Source: Microcaldota archaeon (GTDB lineage: Archaea > Micrarchaeota > Micrarchaeia > Micrarchaeales > CABMGC01). From it: 50,487 nt of DNA. Below the pieces are notes generated by a model that saw nothing but the letters and a program-made list of their open reading frames with translations, was not told where the DNA came from and did no database searches. Where the stretch lies: contig DAHXMA010000012.1 of assembly GCA_027365725.1 (NCBI GenBank), positions 1 to 50,487 on the forward strand, given 5' to 3'. Numbering within the stretch: position 1 is the stretch's first letter; every line of letters begins with the position of its first letter. This document shows, in pieces, positions 1 to 8,353 of the stretch. The position numbers were made by a program, and so were the translations under genes.

Positions 1-357
1 AGGATTGCGCAGTGCTTATCTTCAGATGAAGTCATTCGGACTGTAGGCAGGTACGAGAGCGAAACTGCTGTGGTAGTTGTACGAGGGCTAGCAAACGCTG
101 CACGGATTCTCAAAGACAAGGACGCTATGGAAAGGATTGTACAGTGCTTATCGGCAGATGAGGTTATTCGGGCTGTAGGCAGGTACGAAGGCGAAGCTGC
201 GGTGGAAATTGCAGGAGATCTAGTATATTCTGCAGTGAACCTCAAGGACAAAGACATTATGGAAAAAATTGCGCAGGCAGTGGGCAGGTACGAAGGCCAT
301 GCCGCAGTGGAAGTTGCACGGGGGCTATCATATGCTGCACGGGACCTCAAAGATGCA
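1..357 (+). repeat. In-frame tandem coding repeat, ~132 bp unit; third copy shortened by 27 bp
   Basis: 'aggattg' at 1 and 133 starts successive units; MERIVQCLSADEVIRAVGRYEG versus MEKIAQ---------AVGRYEG. Confidence 0.75.
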
Positions 358-1551
358 GCTATGATAACGAAATATATGAACATGCTTGACACTGTAAACG
401 GAATGGGGATGATTGATAAAATGGACCCTAAGCATGGGGTAGCGATTGTAAAGGAAGATATTGACGCACTTGTTACTGGCAGAAGGCAGCTGTACGCCTG
501 CCTTGCATATGTAAATAGCAATTGCAGGCTCCCTAAACCCACAGCTGAAAACATAGGCAGCTACCCGTCGGTAGCAAATGATTTTGTAGGCCAGAAATAT
601 AGAATCACCGTGCCGCTGACTTTAGACCACATTGGCCTTCTTTTTTCGCTAAATCCGGACATTTCCAGACGTGCTATAGAATTTGTAAATGCGTCTTCAG
701 TCCAAAATGAAAGGGTGTACACCATAAACGGAGGCATGCGTGCGGCGGGATTTGAATCTGACGCAGAAAAGACGCCGGAGGAGAAGAAGCGGCTTGCGAT
801 AATCGCGATTGTGGGATCAAATGACCCGCAGAGATTTGAGGAGGCGCAGAAGTATATTGGCGCTGTCGTAGGTTACAAGACGGCAAATGCCGCATTTATC
901 TCATTCAATGGAACATGCAAAAAAGAGCACCCCGGCCTGAAAGCGGATGTTATCAGGCTGTTTAATGAAGGCGATTATGACGGCGTGTTTGCCGCACTGC
1001 GCAAGACCGGGATAGAAGCGATATCAGACGTGACGTATGCCGCAGAGGGAGTAAGGTCTCTTGGGCCTGCGGCTTTGGGATCGCGAAAAATTTATGCCTA
1101 TGAAACCAAAAACCCTCTTGAATACGACAGCAGAGTGCTGCTTGCATGCACCTGCATCAATGGAATTTATGCAGAAAAAGGCATGCTGAATTACTGCAAG
1201 GACCAAAACGTGGTCCTTGTTGCATACTCCTTTGGCGGGCAGGCATGCGCTAGCGCAATCTGCTACGTTGAGGGCACAACTTTTCTGGTGGATTCTGTTG
1301 AGGGAAGGGAAAGGATAAGAAATGACGCCTTCTTCAGCGTGGTAAGAAAGGACATTGAAGAGAGGGCAAGGCTGCACGGGGCAGATACCATTATCTTCAG
1401 TAAAGATGCAGGAAATAAGACACCTAACGAATTCCTTGAATTTTTAAGAAGAGAAGGCGCAGCTGAAGGAAGAGTAAAAATGATGCTCAATACAGAGTCA
1501 TATCTAGAAGCAAGACGCGGACGTGTAAATGGATACCTGAGTAAAACCTGA
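1..1551 (+). CDS. Repeat-containing hypothetical protein, 5'-truncated by the window edge; N-terminal ~44-aa helical (HEAT/TPR-like) repeats plus a long unique C-terminal region
   Basis: Frame 1 is open from base 1 (RIAQCLSSDEVIRTVGRYESETAVVVVRGLANAARILKDKDAME...), upstream of the ORF-track ATG at 70; repeated motif VGRYEGEAAVEIARGLxYAAxxLKDKDxME. Confidence 0.75.
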   Translation, partial: RIAQCLSSDEVIRTVGRYESETAVVVVRGLANAARILKDKDAMERIVQCLSADEVIRAVGRYEGEAAVEIAGDLVYSAVNLKDKDIMEKIAQAVGRYEGHAAVEVARGLSYAARDLKDAAMITKYMNMLDTVNGMGMIDKMDPKHGVAIVKEDIDALVTGRRQLYACLAYVNSNCRLPKPTAENIGSYPSVANDFVGQKYRITVPLTLDHIGLLFSLNPDISRRAIEFVNASSVQNERVYTINGGMRAAGFESDAEKTPEEKKRLAIIAIVGSNDPQRFEEAQKYIGAVVGYKTANAAFISFNGTCKKEHPGLKADVIRLFNEGDYDGVFAALRKTGIEAISDVTYAAEGVRSLGPAALGSRKIYAYETKNPLEYDSRVLLACTCINGIYAEKGMLNYCKDQNVVLVAYSFGGQACASAICYVEGTTFLVDSVEGRERIRNDAFFSVVRKDIEERARLHGADTIIFSKDAGNKTPNEFLEFLRREGAAEGRVKMMLNTESYLEARRGRVNGYLSKT

Positions 1552-1739
1552 TGCGCAGCTTTTCTGCAGTGTTGATGCGTATTACATATTTTGGATTTAT
1601 GGCACACTGAGGGACCGAAAATCCGGCAACGCAGATTCGTGGCCAGTCAAATCTGGGAAAAATGTGGCATGTGCCGCTAAAGAAAGGTGCATTGGGCTTC
1701 CTGCTCTGATTTGGTTTCTGGCTTTGCGCAAGGTTGAAG

Positions 1740-2642
1740 TCAGTACATTGCCTCAAGGCGCTTTATGCGCTCAGCTGTTGGAGGGTGCGTCGAGAATATG
1801 TTCGAGATGGACCCTGCGCGCAGAGGGTTGGAGAAGTAAAGCGAAGCCGTGACCTCGTTCGCATGCTTTAGCGGGGGCTGGTTGGGCTTTGACACATACG
1901 CCTCTATCTTCTTGAGCGCGCTTGCAAGCGACTGCGGGTCCCTTGTTATCCTTGCGCCGTTTGCGTCTGCCATGTACTCCCTGCGCCTTGATATGGCAAG
2001 CCTCACAAGCATCGCGAATATTGGCGCTATTATTCCCAGGGCCAGCGCTATGAGTATTATCAGGCCGCTGCCGCCGCCACGTCCGCGCCCGCCAAGTCCG
2101 CCGAAGAAGAACATCATTCGCATATATGCGGCAACGAGCCCTATGACCCCTGCAAAAACTACGGCGAGCATCATGAACTGTATGTCGTTGTCCGCTATGT
2201 GTGATACCTCGTGGGATATGACTCCCTCAAGCTCCTGTTTATTCATCATCGCAAGCAGCCCCGAAGTGACAGCCACATATGCGTGCTTCTTGTTCCTCCC
2301 TGTAGCAAATGCGTTTGGGTTCGGATCGTTTATTATGTATACCTGCGGCATTGGGACCTGATTTGCCGCCGCTATTCCTTCAACCGCCTCGTACAGCACC
2401 GGGTTTTGGCTCCTGTCTGCAGGCTTTGCCCCGGATACCTTAAGGACCACCTTGCTTCCTGCGTAGTATGAAAATACGGCATAGGCCAGGATTATTACTG
2501 CGCCTGCAGCGAAGGCGAATGGCCCGCCGCCAAGAAAGAGCACGAAAAAGTATACGATCAGAAGGAAAAAGGCGCAGAATATGCCCATCAGAAGTATTGA
2601 TTTTATCTTGTTGCGGGATATTTCATCGAAATAGTTTGCCAT
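1740..2642 (-). CDS. htpX: HtpX-like M48 zinc metalloprotease
   Basis: HEXXH motif (GVISHEVSHIADND), N-terminal TM helices, EYMADANGARI segment; adjacent to lemA. Confidence 0.92.
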   Translation of the reverse strand: MANYFDEISRNKIKSILLMGIFCAFFLLIVYFFVLFLGGGPFAFAAGAVIILAYAVFSYYAGSKVVLKVSGAKPADRSQNPVLYEAVEGIAAANQVPMPQVYIINDPNPNAFATGRNKKHAYVAVTSGLLAMMNKQELEGVISHEVSHIADNDIQFMMLAVVFAGVIGLVAAYMRMMFFFGGLGGRGRGGGSGLIILIALALGIIAPIFAMLVRLAISRRREYMADANGARITRDPQSLASALKKIEAYVSKPNQPPLKHANEVTASLYFSNPLRAGSISNIFSTHPPTAERIKRLEAMY

Positions 2643-2690
2643 TTTTCCACCTTGTAGTTTAGCTGGCTGCCTGCCAGTGCGGCTCTTGGC

Positions 2691-3326
2691 TTAGCGCTTT
2701 GGCTGGTTTGCTCCAGCTTGCTTTGCGGAAGGAGCCTTTGGCTGCTCTCCGCCTGGGCCGCCAGGGTTAAGATCTCCGAAGTCTACCTTTACAGGCTCAT
2801 CTGCTTCTGGAGGGGCCTGGAAGAATTCCTGCCTGGCGAAGTGGAACATTCCGGCGAAGACATTGCCCGGGAAGGTCTGTATGGCGTTGTTGTAGTCAAG
2901 CACGTAATCGTTGTATGATGTCCTTACGAAGGCTATTTTGTCTTCGGTGACCTCAAGCTCCTGCTGGAGCTGCTGGAAGTTCTGCGATGCCTTCAGGTCT
3001 GGGTAGTTTTCTGCCACTGCGAATATGCTTTTGAGAGCCTGGCTGAGCTGGTTGTTGGCCTCTGCCTTCTGCTGCACAGACCCGTTGACTATGGAGGTCC
3101 TGAGCTCCGTTACTTTTGTGAGCACTCCGCGCTCATATGCGGCGTATCCCTTTACTGTGCTTATAAGGTTCGGAATCAGGTCGTATCTCCTCTTGAGCTG
3201 CACGTCTATCTGCGCCCATGCATCCTGCACACGGTTGCGCTTCTGCACGAATCCGTTGTATAGGACTATTACGACAAGGGCTATTATGATCACTACTGCA
3301 GCGGCTGCTATTTCTAGGAGTACCAT
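2691..3326 (-). CDS. lemA: LemA family protein
   Basis: N-terminal TM then [42 protein letters not shown], typical LemA; start set to the internal ATG (MVLLEIAAA). Confidence 0.9.
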   Translation of the reverse strand: MVLLEIAAAAVVIIIALVVIVLYNGFVQKRNRVQDAWAQIDVQLKRRYDLIPNLISTVKGYAAYERGVLTKVTELRTSIVNGSVQQKAEANNQLSQALKSIFAVAENYPDLKASQNFQQLQQELEVTEDKIAFVRTSYNDYVLDYNNAIQTFPGNVFAGMFHFARQEFFQAPPEADEPVKVDFGDLNPGGPGGEQPKAPSAKQAGANQPKR

Positions 3327-3327
3327 A

Positions 3328-3354
3328 TTGCCACGGCAGATATCTATGTGGCAA
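3328..3354 (-). promoter_or_regulatory. 7-bp inverted repeat (TTGCCAC...GTGGCAA) between TATA-like element and lemA start
   Basis: TTGCCACggcagatatctatGTGGCAA directly upstream of the lemA ATG; TTTTTAAATTTTG TATA-like sequence just beyond. Confidence 0.45.
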
Positions 3355-3489
3355 AATTTAAAAACACTAGCTTTTGTTTTGGTTAATCGCTGGCAGCAAA
3401 GCAGTTGGGCCATGGCTTTGCGGCGGCATTACTCGGTTTACACTCCCTGCTCAGTAAGGGTTAAATTTATTTGTTGGCATAATCAGTGC

Positions 3490-3951
3490 ATGGCGATCAG
3501 GTATTGGGAGTATGAGGACGCTCCCATAAAGGAGAAGCTCAAGGACCCCAATGTCAAGGATATCGCAAGGATATATTTCGACAACGACACCAAGGCATAC
3601 CGGTTCTCTAAGGCGCTGTGCGAGGTAAAGAAAAAGGGCAGCCTTAGGCTTAAGGACTGCGGGGACGAGCTTCCTGTTGCCACATGGAAGAGGTATCTTG
3701 ATTTTGGCGTTATGGCAGGTCTGCTTAAGCATGAAAACGGCGCCTATGAATTCACTGACCGGTATTCGAGGCCGTTCAAAAACATCTCGTCTTACATAAA
3801 GGCATGGATGGAGGCGGGCAAGGAGGAGGACCTCCTGGTCTTGTTTGCAAACGCCAGGATAGACAGGCAGAAAAAACGCGGCGGCCGCGGCCCAAAACCT
3901 GCGCAGGAAGCAGAAGTCGCAAGCGGCGCTGCAGCGGAAAATCCCGCTTGA
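3490..3951 (+). CDS. Hypothetical protein, possible winged-helix-like fold, basic/Ala-rich tail
   Basis: ORF with internal ATG (MAIRYWEYEDAPIKEKLKDPNV...), preceded by TTAAATTTAT TATA-like element; the longer track ORF would overlap lemA. Confidence 0.7.
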   Translation: MAIRYWEYEDAPIKEKLKDPNVKDIARIYFDNDTKAYRFSKALCEVKKKGSLRLKDCGDELPVATWKRYLDFGVMAGLLKHENGAYEFTDRYSRPFKNISSYIKAWMEAGKEEDLLVLFANARIDRQKKRGGRGPKPAQEAEVASGAAAENPA

Positions 3952-3955
3952 ACGC

Positions 3956-5392
3956 TCATTGGGCCCTGCGCCACAGGGTGCCAAAGATGCTGTCTTCTAT
4001 GGCTATGCCAAAACGCTTCAGTATCTCTTCGCGCTTCGCATCGGCCTGCGCAAACTTCTTTTCGCTGCGCAGCGACTCCCTTTCTTTTATCAGTGCCAGT
4101 GCCTCTGGAGGAATGGTCTCCTTGTAGCGGTCTTTTTGGAGTATGCCAAGTACTGAGCCTAGCGCAGTTACCACGCCGATGGCTGACTCCTTGGATGCGG
4201 TGCTGACCTGCTCATAGGTCTCTGCGTATTTCCTAAGCGCCTCTATCGCAGAAGACAGGTGAGCTATCGCAAGGGGCGTGTTGAAGTCATCGAGCATCGC
4301 CTCTGAGAATCCTGACCCGAGGCCCTCCATAGCCGCGTCTACCTCTGCGCATTTCTGAGGGCTTGCAACTGTATTCATGTTGTAGAACATCCCAAGTGAC
4401 ATGTACATGTATCCCAGCCTTGATGAGGCCTCCCTGAGCAGCTCCTCGGAGTACGCCATGTCCTTCCTGTAGTGCGTTGAAAGGACGAACAGCCTTACCG
4501 ATTCTGCGTCGAATTTGTTTAGTATGTCCCTTATCCTGACAAAGTTCTTGAGGCTCTTTGACATTTTCTCGCCCTTTATCAGCATTATCCCAGAATGCAG
4601 CCAGTATTTTACGAAGGGGCTTACCCCGAATGCCGCCTCTGCCTGGGCTATCTCGTTGGTATGGTGCGGGAATATTAGCTCTATGGCGCCGCCGTGCAAG
4701 TCGTACTGCTCCCCGAATATGGCATGGGTTATTGCAGTGTCCTCTATGTGCCACCCTGGTCGGCCGGAAAGTGAATGCTCCTTGCCGCCATAGGATAGGG
4801 TAATATCCCATTTGGGCTCTGCCGGCTTGGATGCCTTCCATAAGGCAAAGTCATAGCTGTTCCTCTTGCCCTCCTTCGGCTCTATCCTGTGCTTCTCCAG
4901 GTCCTCCAGCTTCATTCCGGATAGCTTTGTGTAGCTGCTGAACTTCGATACGTCGTAATACACGTCGCCGTCCAGCACATATGCATAGCCTTTGTCAATG
5001 AGAAGCTGTATCTGGGACACCATTTCAGGTATGTAGTCGTGTGAGCGCGGATACATGTCTACGCTTTTCCTTACGCCAATTGCTTCCATGTCCTCCATGA
5101 ACCTTGACTCGAAACGCCTTGCAAGGCCTATCGGATCCGTGCCTTCCTCTGCGGCCCTGCGTATTATCTTGTCGTCTACGTCGGTAATGTTCTGTATGTA
5201 CTTTACCTCGTAGCCAGTGAACCTGAGCCATCTTGCAATCACATCGAAATTGATGTAGTTCTTGGCATGGCCCAAATGGGCGTCATCGTATACGGTCTGG
5301 CCGCATACGAACATGTTCACTTTCCGGCCGTTAATTGGCTTGAAATTCTCCTTGGCCCTTGACAGGGTGTTGTAGACTATTTGGTCTGGCAT
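3956..5392 (-). CDS. cysS: Cysteinyl-tRNA synthetase
   Basis: HIGH-like DDAHLGHAKNYINFD, KMSKSLKNF, class I CysRS layout. Confidence 0.96.
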   Translation of the reverse strand: MPDQIVYNTLSRAKENFKPINGRKVNMFVCGQTVYDDAHLGHAKNYINFDVIARWLRFTGYEVKYIQNITDVDDKIIRRAAEEGTDPIGLARRFESRFMEDMEAIGVRKSVDMYPRSHDYIPEMVSQIQLLIDKGYAYVLDGDVYYDVSKFSSYTKLSGMKLEDLEKHRIEPKEGKRNSYDFALWKASKPAEPKWDITLSYGGKEHSLSGRPGWHIEDTAITHAIFGEQYDLHGGAIELIFPHHTNEIAQAEAAFGVSPFVKYWLHSGIMLIKGEKMSKSLKNFVRIRDILNKFDAESVRLFVLSTHYRKDMAYSEELLREASSRLGYMYMSLGMFYNMNTVASPQKCAEVDAAMEGLGSGFSEAMLDDFNTPLAIAHLSSAIEALRKYAETYEQVSTASKESAIGVVTALGSVLGILQKDRYKETIPPEALALIKERESLRSEKKFAQADAKREEILKRFGIAIEDSIFGTLWRRAQ

Positions 5393-5396
5393 GGAA

Positions 5397-6191
5397 TCAT
5401 GACGACGTATTAACTGCTGGGCTTGAAGACATTATGTCAGGGGACGATATGGGCCGCTTGCTCATGTAGAAGCCTGTGACAGCTATGTAATCTAGATTGG
5501 CAGTGCCGCCGCTTGCAGTGCTTGTTCCTGCAACGACCTTTATCTGCACTTCGCGGCATAGCAGTGGAAGGAGCGTTATGCTGGCGTTTTCAAAGGTGCT
5601 TGTTGCATTCTGCTGGTTGCCTGGGACCCTGTATGAATTGAAATAGTCCGTTATTGCCGGGGAGCCGTTGTACAGTATCTGGACGTAGAGCAGGTTGCTC
5701 TGCGGGGAGATTATCTTGAAATTCAGGTAGGGCTCGTTTACCAGGAAGGGATACGAGGTTAAATTGCCGCCCACCACGAGAAGGCCGCCGCGGTAGTTTG
5801 TTGCAAAGAATCTTCCATCATATCCCTGCCACTTCGTGCTGTAGTACTCCTGCTGGCTGTTTGCGTATGACAGGTTGGTTGGGGAGTTGCCAAAGCCTGT
5901 GCCGGAGGTAGACCATCCCGCATACGTGCCTGTTGAAAAGTTGCCGTTGAATATTGACTGGTTGAAGCTTGTCGAAATGCACGACGAGTATGTTGGCGGG
6001 AGGGTTGTGGTGCTTGTTGTTTTTATTGTTGCATTTGGCGCAGCAACGGTTGTGGCGGAGGATGTGCTTATGGAGGTCTGCGCTGGCGGGGCCTGGTGCA
6101 GCGCGCCTGGCAGTATGAAGAAGGCAAGTATGGCTATTATTACAAGGAATATTATGTATACAAGTATTGCCTTGGAGTTCATGGAAAGCAA
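5397..6191 (-). CDS. Predicted secreted/membrane-anchored protein with Ser/Thr-rich stalk and jelly-roll-like domain
   Basis: N-terminal TM (AILVYIIFLVIIAILAFFILPG), STS/TTT linker, FNGNFSTGTYAGWSTSGTGFG motif reminiscent of NGDFETGxxxGW domains. Confidence 0.7.
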   Translation of the reverse strand: MLSMNSKAILVYIIFLVIIAILAFFILPGALHQAPPAQTSISTSSATTVAAPNATIKTTSTTTLPPTYSSCISTSFNQSIFNGNFSTGTYAGWSTSGTGFGNSPTNLSYANSQQEYYSTKWQGYDGRFFATNYRGGLLVVGGNLTSYPFLVNEPYLNFKIISPQSNLLYVQILYNGSPAITDYFNSYRVPGNQQNATSTFENASITLLPLLCREVQIKVVAGTSTASGGTANLDYIAVTGFYMSKRPISSPDIMSSSPAVNTSS

Positions 6192-6354
6192 TAGCTGTTA
6201 TTCAGGCAAGGTATATATTTGTTTTACAAGCAGGCTGCAGCTGCCTTGCCTGCCGCAGCGGCCTTGGCCCTGCTGCAATAGCGGCATGTGATGCTGCATT
6301 GAGATATGCAAGCTTTATAAGTTTGACACTTTCAATACAACATTGGTGCTTGCC

Positions 6355-6468
6355 TTGGGTAGCATACCTAGAAAATGGAAGAAGAAGGGAAGGATGCGCT
6401 GGAAGTGGCTCAAGAAGCGAAGGCGCAGGATAAAGAGGGCGCAGAAGAGAAGGGTAGGCGAGCTCTAG
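6355..6468 (+). CDS. rpl41e: Ribosomal protein L41e (37 aa), not in the supplied ORF track
   Basis: TTG-initiated frame: (M)[36 protein letters not shown]. The [14 protein letters not shown](I/L)KKR core matches archaeal L41e as remembered. TATA-like CTTTATAAG lies upstream (~6314). Exact start (TTG 6355, GTG 6346 or TTG 6343) uncertain. Confidence 0.85.
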   Translation: MGSIPRKWKKKGRMRWKWLKKRRRRIKRAQKRRVGEL

Positions 6469-6492
6469 CTTTGCGGCACAGGCATTGGTTTT

Positions 6493-7734
6493 ATGGATTA
6501 CGATATAGCCGACATCGGGCTTGCAGGACGCGGCGCGCTGCAGCTCGAATGGGCAGCGATGCACATGCCTGCGCTAAAGGAGATAGAGAAGGAATTTGGC
6601 AGGAGCAGGCCGTTTCGCGGCAAGAGGATATCCGCTCTGCTGCATGTTACTAAAGAGACAGGAGTGCTGATGGAGTGCCTGGCTGCAGGAGGGGCCAGGA
6701 TAAGGCTTGGGGCTGGAAATCCGCTGTCCACGCAAGATGACATAGCCGCTGCGCTTGTCAAGGAAGGGGTCCAGGTGTTCGCGTGGAAGGGCGAGAGCGC
6801 AGATGAGTATGGCAAGTGTATTGCAAAGGTTCTGGACTTTGACCCGGACATAATAATAGATGATGGAGCAGACCTGCATGGACTTGCGAACGGAGGGAAA
6901 AGGGAGGTCTCTGCGGTAGGCGGGACAGAGGAAACTACATCTGGGATACACAGGATAAAGGCCATGGAGAAGGACGGCGTGCTCAGGTATCCGATAATGG
7001 CGGTAAACAACGCAAACACGAAATACCTGTTCGACAACAGATATGGAACAGGGCAGAGCACGGTGGACGGCATAATAAGGGCCACCAACATATTCGTCCC
7101 GGGCAAGGTGGCAGTTGTCGGGGGCTATGGATGGGTAGGGCGCGGAGTTGCGATGAGGCTGCGCGGAATAGGCGCAAGGGTCATAGTGACAGAGGTGGAT
7201 CCGCTCAAGGCGATAGAGGCGAACATGGACGGGTTTGACGTTATGCCAATGGACGAGGCGGCAAAGACCGGCGACATATTTGTTACGGCAACAGGGGACA
7301 TAGACATCATCACTGAAAGACATTTTAAGGTCATGAAAGACGGGGCCATATTGTGCAATACCGGGCATTTTGATGTTGAGGTTGACGTTAAGGCGCTCAG
7401 GCGCATTGCGGTAAAGAGAAGGAGGATACGGGAGCATATGGAGGAATACACGCTTAAGGGAGGCAGGCGGCTATTCCTGCTTGCAGAAGGCAGGCTGGTA
7501 AACCTTGGCGCGGCTGAAGGCCATCCTAGCGAGGTTATGGACCTAAGCTTCTGCAACCAGGCTCTTGCTTCGCAGTACGTGCTTGACAACGCAGGCAGGC
7601 TCGAGAACAAGGTATATAGCATGCCCGAGGAGATTGACGCACGGATAGCTGCAATAAAGCTCAGGACCATGGGCATAAGAATAGACAGCCTCAGCGCAAG
7701 GCAGAAAAAGTACCTTGCGCAGTGGGACTTTTGA
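6493..7734 (+). CDS. ahcY: Adenosylhomocysteinase (S-adenosyl-L-homocysteine hydrolase)
   Basis: VAVVGGYGWVGRGVAMRLRGIGARVIVTEVDPLKAIEA NAD-binding motif; GNPLSTQDDIAAALV; HRIKAMEKDGVLRYPIMAVN. Confidence 0.94.
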   Translation: MDYDIADIGLAGRGALQLEWAAMHMPALKEIEKEFGRSRPFRGKRISALLHVTKETGVLMECLAAGGARIRLGAGNPLSTQDDIAAALVKEGVQVFAWKGESADEYGKCIAKVLDFDPDIIIDDGADLHGLANGGKREVSAVGGTEETTSGIHRIKAMEKDGVLRYPIMAVNNANTKYLFDNRYGTGQSTVDGIIRATNIFVPGKVAVVGGYGWVGRGVAMRLRGIGARVIVTEVDPLKAIEANMDGFDVMPMDEAAKTGDIFVTATGDIDIITERHFKVMKDGAILCNTGHFDVEVDVKALRRIAVKRRRIREHMEEYTLKGGRRLFLLAEGRLVNLGAAEGHPSEVMDLSFCNQALASQYVLDNAGRLENKVYSMPEEIDARIAAIKLRTMGIRIDSLSARQKKYLAQWDF

Positions 7735-7753
7735 ACCCAGGCAGAGGCTTTTC

Positions 7754-8353
7754 TTAGATATTTGACAGTGTTCTTTTTTGGTACCTTCCGCGCTCCTCGA
7801 CCTCGCGCAGCCTAGCAAGAGTCTCATTGCCCTCTGCCGCATTGCTCCGATATGCGCGTATGAAACTCGAATACTCGGCCCTGGAAAGCTGCCGCTTCAT
7901 AAGGAGCAGGTCAAGTGCGCGCTCCTCGCTTCCTGTAGTAAGAGATGAGAGGCCAAAGTCTATGACGTATACGCGCTTGCCGCTCAGAATAAGGTTGGCA
8001 GGAGTGAAGTCGCCGTGGGCTATGCCTGCATTATGCAATATTGCAAGCTGTACTCCTGCTTCCCTTGTCGCCCCGCTCCCTATGCCTAAAGCGCTGGAAA
8101 GCGTCTTGCCCTTTATCTCCTCTATGTACAAATCATATCTTCCTACTCCAACAAGCCTTGGCACGCTTGCGCCTGACGAGCGGGCCCTGGCAAGCGCTGT
8201 TGCTTCGCGCCTGGTCCTGTATTCGCGTATGCTTGAATCGAGCTCTTTTATCCTGTACCTCTTTGGCTCCCTGCGCTTCACTAATATCCTGCGGCCATAT
8301 AGCTCGGTCCTGTATATCCTTGCCTCTGCTCCCTCTGACACGATAGGCTTCAT
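7754..8353 (-). CDS. bud32: Bud32-type Kae1-associated Ser/Thr kinase
   Basis: EGAEARIYRTELYGRRILVKRREPKRYRIKELD; HGDFTPANLIL; YVIDFGLSS; directly after kae1. Confidence 0.94.
   Translation of the reverse strand: MKPIVSEGAEARIYRTELYGRRILVKRREPKRYRIKELDSSIREYRTRREATALARARSSGASVPRLVGVGRYDLYIEEIKGKTLSSALGIGSGATREAGVQLAILHNAGIAHGDFTPANLILSGKRVYVIDFGLSSLTTGSEERALDLLLMKRQLSRAEYSSFIRAYRSNAAEGNETLARLREVEERGRYQKRTLSNI

Noticed and set aside
1-357. CRISPR-like array from regularly spaced repeats
   Set aside because: The repeats are coding, in frame and lack unique spacers; they encode helical protein repeats.
1630-1655. CAGATT...AATCTG inverted repeat in the convergent gap before htpX
   Set aside because: Six-base arms only and no T-tract beside it; likely chance or a weak 3'-end structure.
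3025-3489. N-terminal extension of the 308-aa + strand ORF
   Set aside because: Runs antisense through lemA and crosses the intergenic promoter; the real start is most likely ATG 3490.
6230-6253. GC-rich inverted repeat GCAGGC...GCCTGC upstream of L41e
   Set aside because: Short arms in a low-complexity GC/CTG-rich stretch with several alternative pairings; insufficient for an RNA or operator call.
6574-7437. 287-aa and other minus-strand ORFs antisense to ahcY
   Set aside because: Overlap a clear SAH hydrolase and have no plausible domain.
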